From Cylindrotheca closterium (Eukaryota > Bacillariophyta > Bacillariophyceae > Bacillariales > Bacillariaceae), in contig CAKOGP040001770.1 of NCBI GenBank assembly GCA_933822405.4, positions 1 to 64,000 on the forward strand: DNA of 64,000 nt. Direction: 5' to 3'. Shown piece by piece: positions 20,524 through 30,844 of the stretch (the first letter of the stretch is position 1; each line of letters starts with the position of its first letter). The notes under the pieces are model-generated. The model saw nothing but the letters and a program-made list of their open reading frames with translations, did not search any database and was not told the DNA's origin. Both the position numbers and the translations under genes were made by a program.

Positions 20524-21505
20524 ATGACTACCAACGACAGCTACTTTGCCACCAACACAAGCTTGTCATTTTCTTCGTTCTTGTTCTTGGCCAATGCCAA
20601 TGACAAAGTGGAAAAGGCCGCCTGCACAAATTTCATTGCTGATTCTTCTTCGACAACAACCAGGAAGCGTGATGAAGAGCAAGCTGCTGTTGATCACGTC
20701 GACAAAGGATCTCGCAAGCTACTCTTACCCAACAATGACGATAGTCGTCATGAACAACAAGACGAAGAAGAAAAGAAGGAAGAGGAGCACCGTTTTTGCT
20801 CGTGAAAAGGACAGCGCTCCTGAAAAAGATTGTGCTCCACCAGTTGCCACCAAGGACGCCATTGCTGCTCCCAAGAAGGACGACGCTCCGTCCGTCGCCG
20901 CCAAGGGCCCTCCTACTGTCGAGGAACATGTAGAAACTGGCAATGCACCAAAAGGCTCTGTATTGTTAGCCAATCCATCTCAGAACGAAGTTTGGGAGCG
21001 AAATTATCAGCAATATTACAAGTTTTATCAGGTGCATAAACACCTAACTCTCCCCAAGAGTCATCCGAATTATGTTCGGCTTTCAAAGTGGTTGACAAAC
21101 CAGCGTCACCATCGAAAGGCAATGAAACCGGATCGATTGCGGAAACTGCAAGAGATAAACTATGCTGCTACACCAAAGCCCCGGGAAGACCACGAACGCA
21201 ATTGGGATTAAAAGTATAAAGAATATGAGCTTTATTACAAGAATCGTCTGGGGAAGAATGGGACCAAGCAGACTGATCCACTCAGGTCTTGGCTCTGGCA
21301 ACAAAGAGCCGAATACAAAAATGGACTTCTCGACTCCTTGCGGCAAGAGAAGCTTGAGAAATATGGCGCCTTTGATATATGTAGAGACAAAAGTCCTATA
21401 AAAAAGAGTCGCGAAACTCCAGCCCGAAAAGCCAAATGGATGAAGCAGCACGAATGTTTGAAGGCTTACCGAGCTGTCAATGGACACTGTAACGTTTTGC
21501 ACTAA
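20524..21505 (+). pseudogene. Broken gene with helicase-associated (HA) repeats
   Basis: The frame starting at 20524 reads a plausible acidic N-terminus and stops at 20805. The +1 frame then continues the protein to 21211 with one HA repeat (VWERNYQQYYKFYQVHKHLT, SKWLTNQRHHRKA). After an in-frame TAA (21209-21211) the same frame carries a second HA repeat (KYKEYELYYKNRLGKNG, LRSWLWQQRAEYKNGLL) and the start of a third, cut by a stop at 21503. So there is one frameshift around the T-run near 20793, one nonsense codon, and a truncated end. HA-repeat proteins are expanded in diatoms, and their function is unclear. A sequencing error could explain the frameshift but hardly all three breaks. Confidence 0.7.
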
Positions 21506-21556
21506 GTACTTTGAGAACATAATCACGTTCGCCCATTGAACAGTCAGCTTTCATAA
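21492..21556 (-). repeat. Short dispersed repeat, copy B
   Basis: This is the partner of 19366-19425. The minus strand reads MKADCSMGERDYVLKVLSAK, close to copy A, and stops after a few further codons. It overlaps the truncated end of the HA pseudogene. Confidence 0.6.
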
Positions 21557-21817
21557 TGGTATCATACTTATAATACAGTATCATCTGACGATGTTGAAAG
21601 GTCAACTACAGTAGCAAGTAGGTCTGCTATATTCGAATATAGCACGTATACCAGCGTTGGATCTAAGAGCCGTCAGAATTGTAAGGTACATAAATAGCTT
21701 TAATTCACTTCGCAATGTATAAAACGGCGACACCAAGGCATACGAATTCAATATTCAATCTTCACCTTTGTCGCATAGTTGTAGTCAGCATCTCTCATCC
21801 TCATTATCAACATCACC
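21506..21817. other. Upstream region of NAA20
   Basis: Apart from short repeat copy B at its left edge, about 300 bp of A/T-rich DNA precede the NAA20 start. A TATA-like tataaaac lies at 21719, about 100 bp before the ATG. No gene is seen. Confidence 0.4.
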
Positions 21818-22345
21818 ATGACGACCATTCGACAATTTAAAATGGATGACTTGCTCAAGTTCAACAACATCAACTTGGACTATTTGACGGAAACTTACTA
21901 CATGAGCTTTTACATGTCGTACATGTCGCAATGGCCCGAGGCCTTTACCGTTGCGGAAGCCGCCAATGGATCCTTGATGGGTTACAATTTGGGCAAGGCG
22001 GAAGGTTATGGTAAACTCTGGCACGGTCACGTTTCTGCCGTCACTGTGGCTCCAGAATATCGTCGCTTGGGTATGGCCAAGACCTTGATGGACGACTTTG
22101 AAGACTTGTGCACTCATACGTACAATGCCTACTTTGTGGATTTGTTTGTCCGCAAGTCGAATCATTTGGCGCAAAGCATGTACAACAAGTTTGGTTTTTC
22201 AACATACCGGCGAGTGATAGGCTACTATTCTGGTGAAATGCCTGAGGACGCTTTAGACATGCGGAAGGCCTTGCCGCGAGATAAAAACAAAGAGAGTGTG
22301 ATACCCCTGGACCATCCAATCTATCCGGATGAATTGGAATGGTAA
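21818..22345 (+). CDS. NAA20: NatB catalytic subunit NAA20, 175 aa
   Basis: The protein matches the NAA20/Nat5 family along its whole length. The N-terminus is MTTIRQFKMDDLLKFNNINL followed by DYLTETYYMSFYMSYMSQWPE. Next come WHGHVSAVTVAPEYRRLGMA, with the acetyl-CoA-binding RRxGxA loop at about 79-84, VDLFVRKSNHLAQSMYNKFGF, and DMRKALPRDKNKESVIPLDHP. NAA20 with its partner NAA25 acetylates the N-terminus of proteins starting Met-Asp, Met-Glu, Met-Asn or Met-Gln on the ribosome. The length equals that of animal and yeast orthologues. No intron. Confidence 0.97.
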   Translation: MTTIRQFKMDDLLKFNNINLDYLTETYYMSFYMSYMSQWPEAFTVAEAANGSLMGYNLGKAEGYGKLWHGHVSAVTVAPEYRRLGMAKTLMDDFEDLCTHTYNAYFVDLFVRKSNHLAQSMYNKFGFSTYRRVIGYYSGEMPEDALDMRKALPRDKNKESVIPLDHPIYPDELEW

Positions 22346-22823
22346 TCAAAACAGCAGTAAACAAAAGTAGTGATTCATTTACTACCGATTAGTGGAAGAA
22401 CGCATGAAAATACTGTAGTGAAAGATTCCAAAAGTATGGTGGCTATTTATCACGGATCCATATTAATAGTGTGTGGCCATGATGATTATGATTTGCAATA
22501 TTTTATCGCAACTAGAAGTCAGAAAACTAACTCCCTTCACTCCGGGTGATGTTTTCTAGAATAGTATACTGTAGTATCAGAGTGCTTCGTGATACTGATA
22601 CCTACTATCCGACCAACATGTGCAACCAATTTTGAATGTCTGATCCATTGTCGATACAGCTTGTGCATTGAGGGGGGCAACAGCTCGAAACGTTAATGCG
22701 TTCTCTCTTGTTGACTCTAATGAGTGCGAGTCAACATGAATTATTTCTGTCTGCATTTGATACAAAGTGCAAGGCGCAAAGAATGGCATAGTAGGCAATA
22801 CCATCAGGTCTGTTCTACCCACT
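22346..22823. other. Convergent intergenic region
   Basis: About 480 bp lie between the ends of NAA20 and the alpha/beta hydrolase. No gene or RNA is recognisable; several short frames have random composition. Confidence 0.5.
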
Positions 22824-23711
22824 CTAGCCCAAACAGGAACCACTTGGAGATTCTCCATCCGGCATGGCTACCGGAGGTATATCACATGAATTCAGCGCCT
22901 TAATATCACTATCAGGAAGTGGATAAACATCAATCAGCCAGCGCGCTGTGTCGTCATAGTGGCGGAAACGAGTCAGATAAGGTCACACATCAATCAATCA
23001 ATCAATCCAATCAATCCAATCAATCAACGATGTTATGAAAATCACGCACACTTTGTACTCACCAATCGCTGCCAAAAGATCCTTTGCCGTTCTTCCAAAA
23101 AAGTGATCACTGCCATTTAATACAGTGCTTGATGTCGTTTCTTGTGGCATGGTCTGAACCACTTTTTCAAAATCCTTGACTGACGTGAAATTGTCATTGG
23201 ACCCCAAAATCATGAGCTGTGGTAGTTCCGGTCGTTTGCGGGCCTGTTCCAAATGTGTATTACCAGCAAAGAGGTATAGCCACCGTCGAACTCCCAGTGG
23301 TGGAGCAATCCATACCATGCCAATGCATTCGGGTATGGAAGCCGTGGCAGAGGCACAAATGATGGATCCATAGGAGTATCCCACCAACAAGATCTGCTTA
23401 GGAAGATTTTGCTGCTGCTGCGAGGACAGAAACTTTCCCTTTAGCAAAACATTGGCGCATTCCTTGACTTGCTCTATTTGCGAATATCCTCTTCCAACCT
23501 GCATCCCGCAAAAGTCAAATCGCAGGGTGGTAACCTTCAAACGTTGAAAGAATTGCGCCACGTTCAAGACGACATTGTTTTGCATGTTGCCGCCTAGAGG
23601 ACCCCATGGGTGGGTAACAATGACGGCCAAATTGGACTCTTCAAAGTAGGCTATTCTCGATGGAGAACCTGAATCTGGAAGTGTAAAGCTTCTTTCTTGT
23701 GATAAAGACAT
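22824..23711 (-). CDS. Alpha/beta hydrolase, two exons, 256 aa
   Basis: Exons are 23711-23063 and 22945-22824. The 117-bp intron contains an (ATCA)n run. The catalytic triad is visible: the nucleophile elbow LVGYSYGS (Ser), GSNDNFTS (Asp) and GSDHFFG (His). The oxyanion region VTHPWGPLGGN resembles the HPxPxxGG group of small prokaryote-type hydrolases (COG2945-like). The second exon supplies RWLIDVYPLPDSD and a short tail. The substrate is unknown. I chose the start at MSLSQERSF; an upstream in-frame Met at 23792 would read through a GGTTTG-type repeat and adds an unlikely Lys-Pro run. The exon join is inferred from splice consensus and frame. Confidence 0.82.
22990..23028. repeat. (ATCA)n intronic microsatellite
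   Basis: A run of atca units with two atcca interruptions lies inside the intron of the alpha/beta hydrolase gene. Confidence 0.85.
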
Positions 23712-24105
23712 GGTAATGTTGTGTTGGACGGTTTGGGTTTTGGGTTTGGGTTTGGGTTTTGAAACGAAATACACAACTCGAAATGTTTTCACATGAATGT
23801 TTCGACGCCTTCGACTACACTGAACACGGCCGACGGATTGACACTAAAGATAATATCCTACAGTGCTGTAGCTGACGTCAGACGAATTTGAAAACCTCAT
23901 CAGCGTGTATCACAGTTGTGTCACAGCACTGTACAGTAGCGCCGAGTTACAGTACACATACAACAGTGTCAGGGCGGCGCATCACTCCTTTTATAATACC
24001 GGTACCTACCGTGCAGTACTGGTACTGCTTCTCAAAACCAACACTACCGTATCAAATTGGCCATTGCATCATTGCCCATCTTCAATCTGTCCCTCTGGCA
24101 CAACG
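23712..24105. other. Divergent upstream region with G/T-rich repeat
   Basis: About 390 bp separate the hydrolase from the LRR/ankyrin gene. At 23730-23761 there is a short array of gggttt/gggtttt units, telomere-like in look but too short and irregular to be one. Both promoters presumably lie here. Confidence 0.5.
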
Positions 24106-25467
24106 ATGCAATCCTATCACTTTCGTGGTAACGAAGGAGAGCAGGTACCAGACAATGTGCCAACAATCATTGTCGATGATCACGTTGAAGTCCTGCCTGA
24201 GTACTGTTGCAGGGATCTTCGCCTGCGAGAAGTCCAGCTGAACGAAGGATTGAAAGTAATTCGAACAGGTTCATTTTCTGGCTCGAAACTGGCGGGAGTG
24301 AGAATTCCCAGCACGACCGAAACCATTGAAGAACACGCCTTTAACGCTTGCAAACAGTTGACAGAGGTTGCTTTCGCAGAGCCATCCTCGTTGGAAAGAC
24401 TCAAGGAAGCAGTTTTTATGAGTTGTCCCGGTTTGGAACGAATCAAACTTCCTCCCAGCGTGAAATGGATCGAACGCCTCGTCTTTTGTTCTTGCGATGC
24501 CTTGGTGCAGGTCGATCTTTCCTTGTCGAACATTCGCGATATTCCAAGCACTTCCTTTGCGTATTCCCGAGCCCTCCAAGCAGTCCGGCTACCTACTTGC
24601 GTGGCCCGCATTGCGTCTCAAGCGTTTGCCAACTGCATCCATTTGGTCACGGTGGAAATGGCACCTACGTATTCCGTACGAATTGAACAAGATTCCTTTT
24701 TGGGCTGTGCGTCACTGGCCAATATCTTATTTCCACAAGGGGTGATTGAGAAGGGGATTCTCGGTGTGGTGTTTGCCGACAAATGTACTACACTGCACAA
24801 ATGTTGTGGTCCAACAATTGATGAGCTTGTGCAGGATCTGATTCATCGTTTTGATGGGCATCCGTTCCACCGCTTGTGCTACCACTCGTCCACCACTACC
24901 GTAGACGAGTTGCGGGACACTCCATTGGAAAATGATGATGATGATGATGCACCAGCCGTAGACAAGTTTGGCATGACTCCCTTTCATATTCTCTGTTCGT
25001 CTGTGGATCCCCGTCAAGATTTATTTCTGGTTCTTCTCGACAAGTTCCCACACTATAGTGTGCTGGGTCTAAAAGATGCCAATGGCAAACGAGCCATGGA
25101 TTACTTGGTCGCCAACTGGACTTTGGAAACCAAAGTTTTGTTTCAAGAAGCCATGCGACGCTGGACAATAGATTCCTTGGAGCACTGGGGTGCTCCTGCG
25201 GGGGTGATGCAGGACATGGAGCGCCGTGTGGAAGCCATCTGTACGGCAACTCGCAAAGATCGTCGGGTCAATCTGTACAAGGAAGCATGCTCTCAAATCG
25301 AACGCTATGCACGGAATGAAAACATGACAGTATTGGAGCTGAGCTTGTGGAAGCAGAAAATAGTGGAAACGGGTCATGGTCGAGAAGAGTGCCGCTTTCT
25401 GTGCCACGCCGATATCGTGCTTTCCAACATCGGTGCGTTCTTGGGACTAGTCAAGTCTTCTTCGTAG
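24106..25467 (+). CDS. BspA-like LRR_5 plus ankyrin protein, 453 aa
   Basis: Residues about 35-225 carry repeated LRR_5 units of the form lxxVxLPxxvxxIgxxAFxxCxxL: LREVQLNEGLKVIRTGSFSG, IEEHAFNACKQLTEVAF, LERIKLPPSVKWIERLVF, LQAVRLPTCVARIASQAFANC and IEQDSFLGCASLANI. After a short acidic linker (Asp run) comes one ankyrin-like block, DKFGMTPFHILCSS, and a helical C-terminus. This architecture is a large expanded family in diatoms with no assigned function. I took the ATG at 24106, since upstream in-frame sequence is unlike protein. No signal peptide or membrane segment is seen. Confidence 0.85.
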   Translation: MQSYHFRGNEGEQVPDNVPTIIVDDHVEVLPEYCCRDLRLREVQLNEGLKVIRTGSFSGSKLAGVRIPSTTETIEEHAFNACKQLTEVAFAEPSSLERLKEAVFMSCPGLERIKLPPSVKWIERLVFCSCDALVQVDLSLSNIRDIPSTSFAYSRALQAVRLPTCVARIASQAFANCIHLVTVEMAPTYSVRIEQDSFLGCASLANILFPQGVIEKGILGVVFADKCTTLHKCCGPTIDELVQDLIHRFDGHPFHRLCYHSSTTTVDELRDTPLENDDDDDAPAVDKFGMTPFHILCSSVDPRQDLFLVLLDKFPHYSVLGLKDANGKRAMDYLVANWTLETKVLFQEAMRRWTIDSLEHWGAPAGVMQDMERRVEAICTATRKDRRVNLYKEACSQIERYARNENMTVLELSLWKQKIVETGHGREECRFLCHADIVLSNIGAFLGLVKSSS

Positions 25468-25776
25468 CAACAGAATTGTAGAAGTATGCAAGTAACTGGT
25501 CTACTAGGCATTTCCACTATTTGCTAGATGCATATTTGAGTACTAAAAGTAGTACATGACACAAACGACAAACAAGCTTCGTACTCTGTAGTTCTTTCCA
25601 TCCATTCGAAGCTACAGCACAGGACAGTAGGTGTACAAGCAATATTTTCAAATAGGGCAAATCTCCGAATCGTTCGACTGACTGGAGTCATTGGTTCAAA
25701 AACCAAGCAAACGTCGAGCTCTCTTCCAGCACTCGTATTATTGTTGTTCGTTCGTTCTTGAGCGAAGACCGTCATC
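25468..25776. other. Intergenic region before the Sec23-like gene
   Basis: A 309-bp stretch between two genes on the same strand. No gene is recognised; it presumably holds the promoter of the Sec23-like gene. Confidence 0.4.
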
Positions 25777-28700
25777 ATGTGGTGGCCATTTTCTTCTGCT
25801 GAAGAGGAGGAAAAGAAGAAGAAGAAGAGTAGTCCTCCAAAGAAGAAGAAGATTGAAGCCAAAAAGAAAAATCCAGTAGAACCATCAGTCTGGGACGGCA
25901 AACCCAAAATCAAGAAGGCAGACGGTGTGGTCCCTCGTCCACTCAAGAAAAAAGCCAATGATGGAGTCGTCTTTACTTCCAAGAAATGTCCTCCCAAACC
26001 GGATTTGGAGAATTTTCGTGACATTCCTTATGGTTTCATTTGGACTCCCCAAGCCGAAAATGACAAGGTCCAAATCATTGACTGCCAAAGCCATGCCATG
26101 CTACCCGTGATTTGCTTGACTTGTTTGGCGTACATTAATCCTCATTGTCAGGTGGACGTCGAACAGGGGATTTGGACTTGTGCTCTCTGTGAGCAAAAGA
26201 ACGTGGCACCGATTCCAGATTTAAAGACTCTCATCAAGCCAGCCATCGAGAACAACATGGTGGAATACCATCAGGATCTCACCTCCAAGCCTGCTGTAAA
26301 AGTGGACGACGAGGACGATGATGCTATTAGTGACAATCACAGCGTCGGCAGTCGTAGTGAGAGCAATCATAGCTATGTCAGTAAAAGTCCTGACAGCTAT
26401 GATCAAGATGCTACAAGCCGTGTTAGTCGTGACGATGAAGGAAGCCGCAAAAGCTATGCAAGCGGCAGCCGTAGGAGCTATGAGAGTGGCAGTCGACGTA
26501 GTTATGTCAGCGAGAATCGTAGTTACAGCAGCAGGAGCACCTATGTCGATGATGATACCCGAACTCTTGTCTTGGTGGTGGATACCAATCTAACTGGCAA
26601 TGACGGTCGTGGCATTCTCAATGCAGTAGAAGAATTTGTCAAGGTTGCCGAACGGGCAGAAGGGGACTTTCCACGAACGAGAATAGGTCTTGTCGTCTTT
26701 GATCAAGTGGTATCCATGTATCAACTTGGCTTGCTGGGCATTGCCTCGGCCGATGTCTACACCCCCATTGATCCTGACGACGACGAAGCTCTCGTTGCTC
26801 GCAAGAAATCCATGGAAGAACGAGCATACCTCCAAGAGGTCGAGTGCTTGGAAGACTTGGACAGTCTTATCCAGTGCCTTTCAGCTACCTTTGGTGTCCC
26901 AGTGGATGAGAAGGATCAAGGTGAAGAACCAGAGAGCCGAATGGAAATATTGAAGCGAAAAAAGGAGGATCGCTTGCGAAAAGAGAAAAAGGGCAAGAAC
27001 GAAACCAGCAAGACATCGCCGTGGATCAAGCGCAGAGAGCTTGCCAAAACAAAACATCCCAAGCGATGCGTTGGTGAAGCCATTCAATGCGCGATTGATT
27101 TGACTGTCGTGGGACACCCGGAGCCATCTCGAACATCTCAAATTCTATTGTTTACCAACGGTTGCCCCAACGTTGGTGGTGGCAGCGTGGTAGCTGTGGA
27201 TGATAACAAGGAGAATGAAGGTCCAGTTCATGCTCATGATGTGGTAGACATTGACAAATTGCAAAAGGCAATCGACTATTTTGACACTACTGCCAGTTTC
27301 GCGTTGGACACTGGAGTTGGAATTGACGTATTTTGTTCCGGGGTTACGGAACTGGCGATTCCTGCGTACCAAGCGCTTGTGGAACCAAGTGGTGGATACG
27401 TCGTGTCTCATGTCTCGCTTGCCAGCAAGCAACTCAAGCAAAATTTCACTTGGATCTTGCAAAACACCTACACCTCTCGTTCTCCAGCGGTGGATTCGGA
27501 CGACACGGCTACCAATGACTCGCAGGTGTTCTTGGATATCCGAACGGATAGTTTCATGACACCCAGTACTTTGAATGGTCCAGGGGAACTAATTGCCGAA
27601 GACGCCGATATGTTGGAAACCGAGCGAAAAGGGTACGAAGAGGGCGCGGAACTTGCTGTGGAAGACGGCTTCGAAACAAAGGACCTCCCACTTGCGGATG
27701 CCTTGGACGTTTCCATGACGAGAATAAAGCTGGGTCGCGTGGACCCATTGTCCACCATTTCAGTTCTTCTGGAGCTAAATGAAACCTTTGAGGAGGAAAA
27801 TGACACTCATTGCTTCTTCCAATTCATCTCTCGGCATGTGGATCGCAAGGGGAAGATATTCATTACCCGAGTGTACACTTACCGATTCCCCGTGGCTAAG
27901 GATACTACCGACTATCTTGAGAATGCCAATAGTGATGTAGTCGCTGTGGTTCTCGCCAAGACGGCTGTCTATCGTACCCTACATGGTCGGGAAGAGACTG
28001 ACGAAGTTCGTGACAAGGTTACTGCTGGCGACACCTCGACGCTGGAGAAGCTTGCCAATGAAACACAGCTTGACATTGACGCAACTGTGCAGCGAATCTC
28101 AGGGTCCTTTCGACTTCTTGGGTTGGAGAATGGAAAAGCAAAGTCTTCCTCCTCGTTGGATTCTGCCTTTCCTCCGAATCTGAATGGTGCTTTGAGATTG
28201 CTGTACCATTTGCGCCGAGGGCCGCTCATCAGTCCTGGACCAATGCGGTCCATGGACGACCGGGCTGCCTTGCGTGGATTCTTTCTTCGATTCCCCTTGG
28301 AAGATTGTTTGAGCATGATGGCTCCACAACTGTTCAGCACTGGATACATTGAAGGGGAAGAAGAAATTGCTGAAGAATTGTTGGATTTGCCCGCGGAGAC
28401 ACTGTCACTTTGGGACTTTGTAAGTTTCGATCTCAAGATTTAGTTCCCACTGATTCAGAAAATGAGAGTATACTCACGCTTGATTTTGCAGTCCATTGTT
28501 GCAGCAGACCACTACGACTATCTTTACATTTGGTCAGGAAAGGGATGCGAGGGCGAAGACTACGAAGAGATTCGCAAGCACTGCAGGAGATATGTTTGGA
28601 GGCGTGCCAAGACTCGCTTCCCAATGCCTCAAGTTGCCATGCTGAACGATGGTGATTCGATGAGCCGAAGGTTCACCGCAGAGCTGGCTCCATCACATGC

Positions 28701-28890
28701 GGACTCGGAGGAACGCCAAATTGCTAGTTTCCCACAACTTGCAGCGTTGCCTCCAAAGGCACTCAAAAGCCTTCGGTCTAGGATCAAGTTCTACGACAAG
28801 AACGCTGATGCTAGTTTCCATACTTGGTTCTGGAATGTTTCCAGTGCTACCAATGTGAGCAAGGAAGAAGGCATGTCACTATGTGACTAG
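25777..28890 (+). CDS. Sec23-like COPII coat protein, two exons, 1,013 aa
   Basis: Exons are 25777-28419 and 28492-28890, joining LWDF-SIVAADHYDYLYIWSG. The Sec23/24 zinc finger is at about 112-141 (CLTC..INPHCQVD...WTCALC). A trunk domain starts at about 260 (TLVLVVDTNLTGNDG), followed by the beta-sandwich and helical parts (VLLELNETFEEENDTHCFFQF, FFLRFPLEDCLSMMAPQLFSTG) and a gelsolin-like end. Sec23 is the GTPase-activating inner coat subunit on ER exit vesicles. This copy is divergent and long: it has a Lys-run N-terminus (about 10-30), a Ser/Tyr/Arg repeat insert (about 185-255, SYxSGSRRSY units) and a Lys-rich loop near 390-420. It may be a specialised paralogue rather than canonical Sec23. 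Confidence 0.85.
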
Positions 28891-28930
28891 ACAGATATTT
28901 TAAACTAAGATACAAATTGAAACATCATCG

Positions 28931-30541
28931 TCATCTTACATCCCATGTCAAGGGGTTTGTAAGAAATAAATCTTTCTCGTCTGCTTTGAGGCGCCGTACC
29001 AACTTGGTACCAATCGCAGCAGCCTTCTTTATTGGAACTGAGTTGCGAATGGTCATGTAGAATTCAAAATCACGACCGTTCATTCCTAAGAAAATTTCAT
29101 CTCCATCCACAATGTAGGTTATGCCATGCACATTGGGTGGTGACTCGGCAAGTCCAATGGACGGACAAGTACTCGTAAGGGTTGGAAAGGAAGAAAGATC
29201 CGACGCACCCTTGTCGTCCAAGGCAATCATATCCAACGCGTCCATTGAGGACTCCACCGTGGCTGATCCAAGACGCAGCCTTAGGCCTAGCTTTTGATAC
29301 ATGATGTATACTCGCCGCCGAGATTTGGCATTTGGAAAGTCTTCCAGCAAGATGGGTGTACTGATACACTGGGACAACAGACCACGTTGATTGGATTCAC
29401 TCCTCACCTTCACGTCCATGCGAAATACAAATTGAAGTAGGTACTCTTCTTTTCCCACGTACCGTTCCACGAGTTGTTCCAATGACGACGGTTCGCGGCT
29501 GTTTTGGATTGCATCCAAGAGAAGCTGTTGGTCTTGCGCTTTTCCAATACTTACATACCCTTCTTCGATACTGTCATCAAAGGAGCACTCGGCGAGGAAC
29601 CAGGCGACATCTGTCTTTGTTGCACTAGTTGGAGTATCCTGACTGGATGTATCAATCTTCAAGACGGTATCATGCGTCGCAGGGATATCCATATCTTTCC
29701 GTATTCGATCCGATGCTGTATGAAACAGTTGAAATTGCTCCGTAGTGTTGTGGGTTGAAAGCAGGATAAGTTTCAACTGAGACGTTTCATCCAGACAACG
29801 AATATAGGCGTAAAGAAAGCCAGATGTGTTGAATCTGGGTAGGCACATGGGAATCCAGAGTTCGCTGGAGGATAGGGAGGTGTTCTGGTCCACCACATTG
29901 ATGATCAACTGCAAATCAGAAACTCGTAATTGGTGAGGCCGGAAAGAACTCTGGACGAGTGACAATAACCTGTCCCCGACCAACATGATAGCAAACACTG
30001 TATTGGGTACATTGATGGAATGTAGTGCTCTTGAAGCTTGGTTCCGCAAGTTGTGGGGAATCGGAAAAGCTGTCTCTACCGAACCCGTGAGAAACTGACC
30101 AACATTTCCGTCTGGTCCGCATTTGCTCAATATTCCGTTCAAGAGTTTCTTTTCAGTGGCTGTAATCATAGTAGCTAAATCGAATCCTGGATTTTGCGCC
30201 AATATCTTTTGGGGATGGTCTGTCATGCTAAAGATCAGCTGTGCATACACATGTTCCAACTGAATTCTTGCAAAGGCTTCTGTTTCCACGATCCCTTCTT
30301 CCTCACCCTTTTCAATCATGGATACCAGTGTAATCCCACCCGCTTCCATAAATACAATCATGAGGCTACCAGAATGAATGGATTTGAGTTCTCCCAGACC
30401 CAATGCATCATTATTTCCCTCGACAGCCGTGCGAATGGCTTGAAAAAGAGCTGCTTGTCTTCCCACCTCCATTTCGGAATCGTTTGTGGAGAAAACTGGC
30501 TTGCCGGCCTCGGTCATGATGATGATATTGTTTCCTTTCAT
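28931..30541 (-). CDS. MON1: MON1 homologue (vacuolar fusion protein), 536 aa
   Basis: The opening NNIIIMTEAGKPVFSTNDSE is the first longin-domain strand typical of MON1. Further family stretches are LKSIHSGSLMIVFMEAGG, VYAQLIFSMTDHPQKILAQNPGFDL, FAIMLVGDRLLSLVQ..HQLRVSDLQLIINVV, and WIPMCLPRFNTSGFLYAYI. MON1 pairs with CCZ1 to form the exchange factor that activates Rab7 on late endosomes and vacuoles. The length matches animal MON1 proteins, but the usual disordered acidic N-terminus is absent. Intronless. It lies tail to tail with the Sec23-like gene, and VPS16, another Rab7-pathway part, lies 10 kb away. Confidence 0.92.
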   Translation of the reverse strand: MKGNNIIIMTEAGKPVFSTNDSEMEVGRQAALFQAIRTAVEGNNDALGLGELKSIHSGSLMIVFMEAGGITLVSMIEKGEEEGIVETEAFARIQLEHVYAQLIFSMTDHPQKILAQNPGFDLATMITATEKKLLNGILSKCGPDGNVGQFLTGSVETAFPIPHNLRNQASRALHSINVPNTVFAIMLVGDRLLSLVQSSFRPHQLRVSDLQLIINVVDQNTSLSSSELWIPMCLPRFNTSGFLYAYIRCLDETSQLKLILLSTHNTTEQFQLFHTASDRIRKDMDIPATHDTVLKIDTSSQDTPTSATKTDVAWFLAECSFDDSIEEGYVSIGKAQDQQLLLDAIQNSREPSSLEQLVERYVGKEEYLLQFVFRMDVKVRSESNQRGLLSQCISTPILLEDFPNAKSRRRVYIMYQKLGLRLRLGSATVESSMDALDMIALDDKGASDLSSFPTLTSTCPSIGLAESPPNVHGITYIVDGDEIFLGMNGRDFEFYMTIRNSVPIKKAAAIGTKLVRRLKADEKDLFLTNPLTWDVR

Positions 30542-30844
30542 TTCTCTGCCTTGTGTGTTATATTATTCTGCTAGTCATTGCTGATTATCTTGGGGAAGGA
30601 GTGTTGTGGAAGTTGAAAATAATAACGACTATCTGTTGACGATAAGTTTGGGGAAATTCGAGTTTTAGTCCAGCGGGTCGTCCACTCTCTGAATAAGGTG
30701 ACCCTGAAAGATTATTGCGCATCATCGATCATTCAAAATGCGACAATTCTTCAAGCACCATCAGTTCCTTTCAAAAGAAATATGACATTCTAACAGTCGC
30801 TAGGACTAATATATAAGATTATGGAGATATAGTATTTCCAGCGG
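30542..30844. other. Intergenic region, nothing recognised
   Basis: A 303-bp stretch between the MON1 promoter side and the 3' end of the secreted-protein gene. No gene or RNA is seen. Confidence 0.5.

Noticed and set aside
23730..23761. gggttt-type units resembling a telomere
   Set aside because: The array is only about 30 bp, irregular, and lies between two ordinary genes; it lacks TTAGGG units.
28441..28491. Reading through the Sec23-like exon end to the stop at 28443
   Set aside because: A GTAAGT donor after LWDF and a TTTGCAG acceptor restore the gelsolin-like domain in frame, so the stop is intronic.
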